Positions 1-5,595 of a stretch of 5,595 bases of DNA are shown here, one piece after another; position 1 is the stretch's first letter; each line of letters opens with the position of its first letter. The stretch is taken from contig CAMWRK010000152.1 in NCBI GenBank assembly GCA_947176655.1, positions 1 to 5,595 on the forward strand, in the 5' to 3' direction. The position numbers and the translations under genes are program-made. The notes beneath the pieces were generated by a model that was not told the DNA's origin, did not search any database, and worked only from the letters and a program-made list of their open reading frames with translations. This stretch comes from an uncultured Prevotellaceae bacterium. GTDB taxonomy: Bacteria; Bacteroidota; Bacteroidia; Bacteroidales; Bacteroidaceae.

Positions 1-330
1 GCTATCTTCAATCGCTCTGCTGCGACCATCAGCACACCGGCCATCAGTCTTCAGGATCTTTATATGGACGGCACGGCCACATACGTTGCCAAGAACGTGT
101 GGGAGGGTACAGAGGACACTGTTTCCGGAACTATCGCTGCCGGGACCTTGGCAGCATATCAGACCAAGGTATACATTATGACCAAACAGGACAACGGTAC
201 TTCTGTCGGCTCTGTGAACGCCGATACGCTTCCAGGTGATGTCCATGTGTATAATCTGGCCGGACAGCGTCAGCCAGGTATGCAGGATGGCATCAATGTC
301 ATGGCCGGCAAGGTGCTGCTGAAGAAGTGA
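1..330 (+). CDS. C-terminal part of a secreted glycoside hydrolase, probably GH27-like alpha-galactosidase (5' truncated)
   Basis: The reading frame is open from base 1 and ends at TGA 328-330, so 109 residues of a longer protein are present. The first 60 or so residues run IFNRS...LQDLY...KNVWEGT...GTIAAGTLAAYQTKVYIM. This resembles the C-terminal beta-sandwich of GH27-type alpha-galactosidases, where a 'vaiFNRs' strand, an 'RDLW' strand and a final 'v.aH.v.l..l' strand recur. The last 30 residues form a separate tail, VHVYNLAGQR then GINVMAGKVLLKK, typical of secreted Prevotella and Bacteroides proteins and similar to a short type IX secretion sorting domain. The catalytic domain lies outside the window, so the family call rests on similarity to a non-catalytic domain; another GH family (GH31 or GH36, for example) is possible. 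The sulfatase follows after 49 nt with no promoter or terminator visible between them, suggesting co-transcription. Confidence 0.6.
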   Translation, partial: AIFNRSAATISTPAISLQDLYMDGTATYVAKNVWEGTEDTVSGTIAAGTLAAYQTKVYIMTKQDNGTSVGSVNADTLPGDVHVYNLAGQRQPGMQDGINVMAGKVLLKK

Positions 331-379
331 TATATGTCTCTTTTACTTGCATAGATATAACAAAAAACAGATAACTTGT

Positions 380-1927
380 ATGAAGCAAATCACATTCCTC
401 TCTATGGCTGCCATGGCAGCCGTGACGTCACACGCACAGAACATGCGGCCCAATATCGTCTACATCATGACGGACGACCATACTGCACAGATGCTCAGTG
501 CCTATGGCAACAGTTACATGCAGACCCCCAATTTGGATCGTATCGCCCAGGAAGGTGTGCTCTTCCGTAACAGTTTCGTGGCCAACAGCCTCTCCGGCCC
601 AAGCCGTGCATGTATGCTCACAGGCAAGCACAGCCACGCCAACGGATTCACAAACAATGAGCACGGCATCTTTGACGGCTCCCAGCAGACCATGCCGAAA
701 TTGCTGCGCAATGCAGGCTATCAGACTGCAATGATCGGCAAATGGCACCTTGTCAGCGATCCGACAGGTTTTGACCATTGGGACATACTCATTGGTCAGG
801 GTGAATACTACAATCCGACCTTCCATCATCAGGACGGAACCAAGTCGCGCGAGAAAGGCTACTGTACCAACGTCATAACCGACAAGGCCATTTCCTGGAT
901 GGAGAACCGCGACAAGGAGCGTCCTTTCATCCTCTTCGTGCACCACAAGGCATGCCATCGTGACTGGTTGCCCGAGCTGAAGTATCTGCGTGAGTTCGAG
1001 GACCAGACGTTCGAGAAGCCAGCGAACTTCTGGGATAATTGGGAGGGGCGTGTTGCCGCACAGCAGCAGGAAATGTCCATCGCCTCCGACCACGACATGG
1101 ATCTTGTCTACGACACCAAGGCATATCTTCCGGGCGATTCTACGCGCCTTACCAGTACTTACATCAACTACGTCGAACGTCTCGAGCCGGAACTGAGGAA
1201 AAAGTACTGGACTTTCTATGATAGCCTTTCATGCGACTTCAAGCGTCAGAATCTCAAAGGCAAGGATCTGGTGGAGTGGAAGTATCAGCGTTACATGCGC
1301 GACTATGCCAAAGTTACACGCTCCCTTGACGACAATATCGGCCGTTTGATGGATTACTTGCGCGAGAACGGTATGTTGGACAATACTCTCGTGGTCTATG
1401 CCTCCGACCAGGGCTTCTATATGGGTGAGCATGGATGGTTCGACAAGCGTTTCATGTATGAGGAAAGTCTTGCCACGCCTCTGCTCATGCGTCTGCCCGA
1501 CGGCTACAGACGTCGCGGTGAGATTACGGAAATGGTGCAGAACATAGACTACGCTCCAACTTTCCTGGAAATGGCCGGCGTGAAGATTCCTTCAGATATT
1601 CAGGGGCGCAGCCTCGTGCCGTTGCTCAAGGGTGAAAAGACCATCGGAAAGTGGCGCGATGCCATCTACTATCACTATCATGAGTATCCTGCCGAGCACT
1701 CTGTGAAGCGTCACTACGGCGTGCGTACGGACAGGTACAAACTGATACACTTCTACAACGACATCGACACGTGGGAACTTTTCGACCTGAAGGAGGATCC
1801 GACGGAGATGAAGAACGTGTATGACGATCCCGCTTATGCAAAGGTTCGCAAGCAGATGCACGCCAGACTGCGTCAGTTGCAGAAGATGTACAACGACCCC
1901 ATCGAGGAGACGCTGGCCGGGAAGTAG
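380..1927 (+). CDS. Secreted S1-family sulfatase, serine-type (formylglycine-dependent)
   Basis: This 515-aa enzyme should hydrolyse sulfate esters, probably on a sugar, after export. A signal peptide (MKQITFLSMAAMAAVTSHA, cleavage near residue 19-20) supports the ATG at 380. An in-frame TTG at 347 would add 11 residues (HRYNKKQITC) before the signal peptide and is disfavoured. Family motifs in order: TDDH 31-34 (metal-binding D32, D33); S72-G-P-S-R76 followed by ACMLTGK, the formylglycine signature with serine rather than cysteine; GKWH 120-123; HHKACHRDW 188-196 (H193); SDQG 342-345 (D343, Q344 metal ligands); GEHGWFDKR 349-357 (K356). The C-terminal subdomain, about 425-515, includes GVRTDRYKLIHF and WELFDLKEDP. 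Length is normal for the family. The serine form implies activation by an anaerobic radical-SAM maturase (anSME) encoded elsewhere. The motif style recalls the S1_8/S1_11 groups (the latter includes GlcNAc-6-sulfatases), but I cannot assign subfamily or substrate. It lies downstream of a probable galactosidase and is followed by a terminator-like hairpin. Confidence 0.95.
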   Translation: MKQITFLSMAAMAAVTSHAQNMRPNIVYIMTDDHTAQMLSAYGNSYMQTPNLDRIAQEGVLFRNSFVANSLSGPSRACMLTGKHSHANGFTNNEHGIFDGSQQTMPKLLRNAGYQTAMIGKWHLVSDPTGFDHWDILIGQGEYYNPTFHHQDGTKSREKGYCTNVITDKAISWMENRDKERPFILFVHHKACHRDWLPELKYLREFEDQTFEKPANFWDNWEGRVAAQQQEMSIASDHDMDLVYDTKAYLPGDSTRLTSTYINYVERLEPELRKKYWTFYDSLSCDFKRQNLKGKDLVEWKYQRYMRDYAKVTRSLDDNIGRLMDYLRENGMLDNTLVVYASDQGFYMGEHGWFDKRFMYEESLATPLLMRLPDGYRRRGEITEMVQNIDYAPTFLEMAGVKIPSDIQGRSLVPLLKGEKTIGKWRDAIYYHYHEYPAEHSVKRHYGVRTDRYKLIHFYNDIDTWELFDLKEDPTEMKNVYDDPAYAKVRKQMHARLRQLQKMYNDPIEETLAGK

Positions 1928-1957
1928 GCTTCGCGCGTACTATATGATATAATACCA

Positions 1958-1994
1958 AGGACATCTGCCGCAGCCAGTGTGTGGCAGATGTTTT
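1958..1994 (+). terminator. Hairpin terminator after the sulfatase gene
   Basis: ACATCTGCC (1961-1969) pairs perfectly with GGCAGATGT (1983-1991). G1970-T1982 and C1971-G1981 extend the stem inward to 11 pairs, leaving a 9-nt loop, and G-U/A-U pairs extend it outward to 1958/1994. A short T-rich stretch (TTTTGTTATAT, 1991-2001) follows. It starts 30 nt after the sulfatase stop, so it reads naturally as an intrinsic terminator for the galactosidase-sulfatase unit. It also ends only 16 nt before the sirtuin start codon, so a role as leader structure or attenuator for that gene is possible. The U-tract is short, so termination may be partial. Confidence 0.65.
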
Positions 1995-2010
1995 GTTATA
2001 TACACATATC

Positions 2011-2718
2011 ATGGAGAGAAAGAATATCGTGGTACTCACCGGAGCCGGTATGAGTGCCGAGAGCGGCATCAGTACATTCCGCGACAACGGCGGATTGTGG
2101 GAACGCTATAACATAGAGGATGTCGCGACACCGGAAGGGTGGGAGCGTGACCCGGAACTGGTCACGTCCTTCTACAACCGACGTCGTCAGGAGATGCTTG
2201 ATGCCCAGCCTTGCATGGGGCATTGCCTGTTGGCTGAACTGGAACGTTTTCACGACGTCAGCATCATCACGCAGAATGTGGACAACCTGCACGAACGAGC
2301 CGGCAGCACCAGCGTATTGCACTTGCATGGCGAACTGATGAAGGTGACAAGCAGCCTGTCGCCCAATGCTCCTGAGCAAATCATTGAACTGTCACCCTCG
2401 TGTGCCGATGTACAGTATGGTGACCCGGCTCCCGACGGCAGCCCTCTGCGCCCGTTCATAGTATGGTTCGGCGAGGCAGTTCCCCTTATTGACGATGCCT
2501 GCGAGTTGTGCCGGAAGGCAGATGTCCTCGTGGTTATAGGTACAAGCCTCAATGTCTATCCTGCTGCTGGCCTGACACGCTGCGTCCCTCCCGGCGCACC
2601 CGTATGGCTCATCGACCCGGCTTCAGTCACCTGGAATGCCTCAGGTTCTGTCCGTCATCTTCGCATGGGGGCTTCCGAGGGCGTGGCATGTTTCATGAAG
2701 GAACTTTTGGAGTGTTGA
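2011..2718 (+). CDS. cobB: Sir2-family NAD-dependent protein deacylase, CobB-like, lacking the zinc cysteines
   Basis: This 235-aa cytoplasmic enzyme (no signal peptide) is predicted to remove acyl groups from lysines using NAD+. Visible sirtuin motifs: GAGMSAESGISTFRD 11-25 (NAD binding); TQNVDNLH 87-94 (N89, D91); LHG with catalytic His at 106; LRPFIVWFGE 146-155; GTSLNVYPA 177-185; and LID 200-202. Y55 and R58 in FYNRRR match the YxxR pair that class III sirtuins such as E. coli CobB and SIRT5 use to bind succinyl- or malonyl-lysine, so desuccinylation is plausible besides deacetylation. The segment that normally carries two CxxC pairs for structural zinc (about residues 111-145) has only one cysteine, C131. 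I chose ATG 2011 because MERKNIVVLTGAG gives a normal CobB-like N-terminus; an in-frame GTG at 1981 would start inside the terminator hairpin. No clear promoter precedes it, and no Shine-Dalgarno is seen. It is a probable housekeeping regulator, with no evident link to the flanking glycan enzymes. Confidence 0.95.
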   Translation: MERKNIVVLTGAGMSAESGISTFRDNGGLWERYNIEDVATPEGWERDPELVTSFYNRRRQEMLDAQPCMGHCLLAELERFHDVSIITQNVDNLHERAGSTSVLHLHGELMKVTSSLSPNAPEQIIELSPSCADVQYGDPAPDGSPLRPFIVWFGEAVPLIDDACELCRKADVLVVIGTSLNVYPAAGLTRCVPPGAPVWLIDPASVTWNASGSVRHLRMGASEGVACFMKELLEC

Positions 2719-2727
2719 ATACTTTAA

Positions 2728-2776
2728 CGAGGAGATGCCTGTTTGTCCGGTATGGGACAGATGTCGCATCTCCTCG
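2728..2776. terminator. Bidirectional terminator hairpin between the sirtuin and tRNA-Thr genes
   Basis: CGAGGAGATGC (2728-2738) pairs perfectly over 11 bp with GCATCTCCTCG (2766-2776). An inner 5-bp helix, TGTCC (2744-2748) with GGACA (2755-2759), tops the structure. It begins 10 nt after the sirtuin stop. On the plus strand it is followed by the T-rich CTTCTCTTAT; on the minus strand by TTAAAGTATT. It lies between converging transcripts (sirtuin on plus, tRNA on minus), so it can end both. The flanking T-tracts are modest in either direction. Confidence 0.65.
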
Positions 2777-2799
2777 CTTCTCTTATGAAAAAGAAATCG

Positions 2800-2871
<72 letters not shown>

Positions 2872-2882
2872 AGAACAGGGCG

Positions 2883-2914
2883 CAAAGGTATGATAAATGA
2901 GGGACTCGGCCAAA
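2883..2914 (-). promoter_or_regulatory. Bacteroidota-type promoter for tRNA-Thr
   Basis: On the minus strand, TTTG (2911-2914) is followed after exactly 20 nt by TACCTTTG (2883-2890). This is a perfect match to the -7 consensus TAnnTTTG of the Bacteroidota primary sigma factor, with the expected -33 TTTG. Transcription would start around 2876, leaving only about 5 nt of leader before the mature tRNA 5' end at 2871. Placement, strand and spacing all agree. Confidence 0.8.
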
Positions 2915-2970
2915 TGTTTGCAGTCTTTTTGGGTCTTTTGCCGTATGAATGGCTCTTTACCGTGTCACTG

Positions 2971-3002
2971 TTTGCAGGGGACAAATGTTTTTCGTAACTT
3001 TA
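2971..3002 (+). promoter_or_regulatory. Bacteroidota-type promoter for the GH95 fucosidase gene
   Basis: TTTG (2971-2974) is followed after exactly 20 nt by TAACTTTA (2995-3002), a 7-of-8-letter match to TAnnTTTG that misses only the final G. Transcription would begin around 3009, giving a roughly 30-nt A/T-rich leader before ATG 3039. The position downstream of ATG 2949 argues that this upstream ATG is not used. The imperfect -7 box suggests a weaker or activated promoter compared with the tRNA promoter it diverges from. Confidence 0.6.
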
Positions 3003-3038
3003 CGTGTGGATAACAATAAATACAATACCGTAAATACG

Positions 3039-5507
3039 ATGAGAATATCAATTAAGCACCTGTTTGGCATTTGTGTTCCATGTGTATTCTCTTTAGTGTG
3101 CCAGCCTTCACATGCCACAGACTATAAGCCCAGCAATCCCATGACCTTGTGGTACGATGTGCCGTCTACGGCAACCAGTGTGCGTAATGTATGGATGGAG
3201 TACTCTTTGCCAATAGGCAATGGCCAGCTTGGCGGCAGCCTTTTCGGAGGTCTACACGTGGACGAGATTCAATTCAACGAAAAGACGCTGTGGACAGGCA
3301 CCCCCGATGATATGCAGGGTTATGGTGGCGGCTATGGCCAGTACAAGAATTTCGGCAGTATCCTTGTCAAGGATCTCAGCGGTATATTTCCCGAGGGACG
3401 GGATGGCGTTTCTTGCCGTGAATATGTACGAAGCCTTGACTTGCAGGAAGGGGTTGCCAGTGTCAGCTTCTCAGACTCCTGTAGTACCACGGTCTATGAC
3501 CGTACCTATTTTGTAAGCAATCCAGACAAGGTGATGGCCGTCAGGTACACATCTGTCGGTCGTAACAGGTTGCATCTGCTTTTCTCGTTCGCTCCTGGCA
3601 AGGACATCAACGCCAGCCCGGTCGTCTATGCCACCGATGCCGGCAGTTTGCCATACGCCGCTTTCCACGGTACTCTCGAAACTGTGTCCTATCAGGCTTT
3701 CATGCGCGTAGTCCCGGTGGGCGGCGGTCATGTGCTTTCCTCTGAAACCGGTATTGAAGTCATAGGGGCAACGGAAGTAGTCATGTATATGGCAGCCGGC
3801 ACAGACTTCGCCCCTGACACGGAGAGTCGCACCTCGGGCATGTCGCTTCCCGACCTCGGCAGGGATATAAGGGGACGTGTGGACGCTGCCTGCAAGAAGG
3901 GCTATCCCCGCATACTCTCAGCACACAAGGCCGATTTCCTGTCCTACACCAGTCGTGTTTCTCTCGACCTTCAAGGGCATAGCGACCTGCCGACCAATGC
4001 ATTGATAGAAGCCTATGCCGAACAGAAAGACACGGACAGCCCGGAGGCAAGGTTCCTGGAACAGCTTTATTTCTGTTATGGCCGCTATCTTGCCATATCC
4101 AGCAACCGCGAACTTGCCGCGCCCAACAACCTGCAGGGCATCTGGAACAATCTGAGCAACGCCCCGTGGAACTCTGATATCCATACCAATATCAACATCC
4201 AGATGAACTACTGGCCCGCCGAGCCTACTAATCTTAGCGAGCTTCATCTGCCACTGTTAAAGTACATAATTCGCAATGCCGGTGACCGCAACTGGCAAAA
4301 GGCCGCACGCAAGTATGCCGGTGTGCAGAAAGGCTGGACGGTGTTTACCGAAAGCAGCCTTTTCGGCGGCATGAGCATCTGGGGCAGTAACTACTTCGTT
4401 GCCAATGCGTGGTATTGTGCCCATCTGTGGCAGCACTACCGTTATACTCTGGACAAGGATTTTCTTGCCGGTGCTTTCCCGACAATGTGGTCTTGTGCCG
4501 AGTTCTGGTTCGAGCGTATGAAGGAGGCTTCAGACGGTACTTACGAAGCTCCTGACGAATACAGCGCGGAACAGAACTCCCATCCCAAGGAGGACGGAAC
4601 GGCACATGCCCAGCAATTGATTCACTATCTTCTGGAGTCCGTATACAGTGCCCAGAACATCCTTGGCAGCAAGGTTACCGGCCTGAGTAAATCCGATGTC
4701 GCCAGGTTGAAGACCTACTTGTCCAAGACCGACACCGGCCTGCACACAGAGGTATATGATGCCCGCAGTGACATACACCGCTTGTGGACAGACGGCAGGA
4801 ACGGTGTCCGCAAGGGCGATAAGATTCTTCGCGAGTGGAAATATAGCCCATATCACGTGAGCGATGACCCCAACCATCGCCACATGAGCCATCTGATGGC
4901 TCTGTATCCTCTTACGCAGATTTCACCTTCCAGTCCTTACTTCGTACCTGCCGTCAATTCACTGAAATTGCGTGGTGATGCCGCTACGGGATGGAGCATG
5001 GGATGGAAAATTAATTTGTGGGCGCGTGCCCTCGATGGCGACCACGCTCATCTGATATTGAAGAATGCCCTGCGTCATTCTACGGACTACGGTGTAAACC
5101 AGTATGCCGGAGGGGTATATTATAATATGTATGATGCCTGTGCTCCTTTCCAGATAGACGGCAATTTCGGTTGTTGTGCAGGCATTGCCGAAATGCTTTT
5201 GCAGAGCCACACTGATACATTGCAGTTGCTTCCGGCACTCCCAACAGCATGGAAATCCGGTGGTCATGTCCACGGCCTGAAGGCTGTCGGTAACTTTACC
5301 GTTGATCAGGATTGGAAAGACGGGCGGCTGACAAAGGTCGTTGTCCGCAGTCATGCCGGACAACCTTTGTATATCAGTTATCCCGGCATTTCTGGCGCAG
5401 AGATACGGGATTCATCAGGAAAGAAGGTCTGGCGCAAGGCAAAAAACTCAGCCACAATCATAATCCCGAAAACCAAGGCCGGTGAGACCTACACGATAAG
5501 AATGTGA
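3039..5507 (+). CDS. Secreted GH95 alpha-L-fucosidase (probable alpha-1,2-L-fucosidase)
   Basis: This 822-aa enzyme is predicted to release terminal alpha-1,2-linked L-fucose by inverting hydrolysis. ATG 3039 gives a signal peptide (MRISIKHLFGICVPCVFSLV, cleavage after SHA near residue 26). ATG 2949 would add 30 residues and precede the promoter. No good lipobox is seen, so a soluble periplasmic or exported form is likely. The N-terminal beta domain (about 35-280) opens with LWYD and LPIGNGQLGG 57-66. The (alpha/alpha)6 barrel (about 330-715) holds NNLQGIWNN 363-371, H382-T-N-I-N-I-Q-MNYW to 392, the probable general acid E511 in SAEQ, HRHMSHL 613-619, GWSMGWKINLWARAL 651-665, and QIDGNFG 705-711 with D707. 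The beta C-terminus starts near 728. By order and spacing, N384, N386, E511 and D707 correspond to N421, N423, E566 and D766 of Bifidobacterium AfcA. H382 matches AfcA H419, which as I recall is replaced in a GH95 alpha-L-galactosidase; this favours fucose. Length is normal and nothing is broken. A lyase-like gene follows 47 nt downstream, probably in the same operon. Confidence 0.95.
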   Translation: MRISIKHLFGICVPCVFSLVCQPSHATDYKPSNPMTLWYDVPSTATSVRNVWMEYSLPIGNGQLGGSLFGGLHVDEIQFNEKTLWTGTPDDMQGYGGGYGQYKNFGSILVKDLSGIFPEGRDGVSCREYVRSLDLQEGVASVSFSDSCSTTVYDRTYFVSNPDKVMAVRYTSVGRNRLHLLFSFAPGKDINASPVVYATDAGSLPYAAFHGTLETVSYQAFMRVVPVGGGHVLSSETGIEVIGATEVVMYMAAGTDFAPDTESRTSGMSLPDLGRDIRGRVDAACKKGYPRILSAHKADFLSYTSRVSLDLQGHSDLPTNALIEAYAEQKDTDSPEARFLEQLYFCYGRYLAISSNRELAAPNNLQGIWNNLSNAPWNSDIHTNINIQMNYWPAEPTNLSELHLPLLKYIIRNAGDRNWQKAARKYAGVQKGWTVFTESSLFGGMSIWGSNYFVANAWYCAHLWQHYRYTLDKDFLAGAFPTMWSCAEFWFERMKEASDGTYEAPDEYSAEQNSHPKEDGTAHAQQLIHYLLESVYSAQNILGSKVTGLSKSDVARLKTYLSKTDTGLHTEVYDARSDIHRLWTDGRNGVRKGDKILREWKYSPYHVSDDPNHRHMSHLMALYPLTQISPSSPYFVPAVNSLKLRGDAATGWSMGWKINLWARALDGDHAHLILKNALRHSTDYGVNQYAGGVYYNMYDACAPFQIDGNFGCCAGIAEMLLQSHTDTLQLLPALPTAWKSGGHVHGLKAVGNFTVDQDWKDGRLTKVVVRSHAGQPLYISYPGISGAEIRDSSGKKVWRKAKNSATIIIPKTKAGETYTIRM

Positions 5508-5554
5508 GGAATAATAGTAATTATTGTCAAACCAAACAAAATAAAGCAAAGATT

Positions 5555-5595
5555 ATGGAAAAGATTATCGGGCTGATAGATGCCCCGTTTACTCC
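5555..5595 (+). CDS. 5' end of a probable N-acetylneuraminate lyase/dihydrodipicolinate synthase family gene (3' truncated)
   Basis: ATG 5555 opens a frame that continues to the window edge as MEKIIGLIDAPFT, followed by two bases (CC) of a further codon that would encode Pro. A short start followed by K-I-x-G-L-I-x-A-P-F-T-P is how many Bacteroidota proteins of the class I aldolase family containing sialic-acid lyase and dihydrodipicolinate synthase begin, with the T-P lying on the first barrel strand. If it is a sialic-acid lyase it would split N-acetylneuraminate into pyruvate and ManNAc in the cytoplasm. The gene sits 47 nt after the fucosidase stop with an A-rich leader (AAATAAAGCAAAGATT) and no terminator between them, so co-transcription is likely. 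With so few residues the family call is tentative and the substrate unknown. Confidence 0.5.
   Translation, partial: MEKIIGLIDAPFT

Noticed and set aside
331..379. Promoter between the galactosidase-like gene and the sulfatase
   Set aside because: No TAnnTTTG or properly spaced TTTG is present in the 49-nt gap; co-transcription is more likely.
428..1093. 221-codon open frame on the minus strand opposite the sulfatase
   Set aside because: It is fully antisense to a gene with clear family motifs, has no recognisable domain, and is explained by codon bias of the real frame.
1948..1953. TATAAT as a sigma70-type -10 box for the sirtuin
   Set aside because: No matching -35 element is present, and this group of bacteria uses TAnnTTTG promoters; an A/T-rich coincidence is more likely.
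1626..2087. 153-codon minus-strand open frame across the sulfatase end, the hairpin and the sirtuin start
   Set aside because: Low-complexity Arg/Ser/Pro-rich translation overlapping two real genes and a terminator; a shadow frame.
5510..5525. AATAAT-AGTA-ATTATT hairpin after the fucosidase as a terminator
   Set aside because: Six A-T pairs only, with no T-tract after it; too weak to terminate, and the next gene begins 30 nt later.

Overview
This looks like a chromosomal piece of a glycan-degrading Bacteroidales bacterium (Prevotella/Bacteroides type). The evidence is two promoters of the Bacteroidota form (TTTG, about 20 nt, TAnnTTTG), A/T-rich translation leaders without Shine-Dalgarno sequences, a serine-type sulfatase, a GH95 enzyme, and a secreted protein ending in a YNLAGQR...GKVLLKK tail. 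The species cannot be fixed from the sequence.

Layout. Positions 1-330 are the 3' end of a secreted carbohydrate-active enzyme, most like the C-terminal beta-sandwich of a GH27-type alpha-galactosidase. A 49-nt gap leads to a complete secreted S1-type sulfatase (380-1927), followed by a strong hairpin (1958-1994). A cytoplasmic Sir2/CobB-like protein deacylase (2011-2718) starts just past that hairpin. Positions 2719-3038 hold no protein gene. They contain a hairpin between convergent units, a tRNA-Thr(GGT) gene on the minus strand with its own promoter, and a divergent plus-strand promoter. That promoter drives a complete secreted GH95 alpha-L-fucosidase (3039-5507). From 5555 to the window end lies the first 13 codons of a gene whose N-terminus resembles the N-acetylneuraminate lyase/dihydrodipicolinate synthase family.

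Function. The secreted enzymes (probable alpha-galactosidase, sulfatase, alpha-1,2-fucosidase) together with a possible sialic-acid lyase fit stepwise removal of the capping sugars and sulfate of host glycans such as mucin O-glycans. That is inference: no SusC/SusD pair, regulator or sulfatase-maturing enzyme is visible here, and GH27 and GH95 enzymes also act on plant glycans. The sirtuin and tRNA look like housekeeping genes lying between two carbohydrate-enzyme units.

I see no clear sign of a novel defence, mobile or RNA-based system. The more interesting details are the sirtuin without zinc cysteines, the hairpin against the sirtuin start, the tightly packed divergent tRNA/fucosidase promoters, and three over-long upstream starts that are better trimmed.
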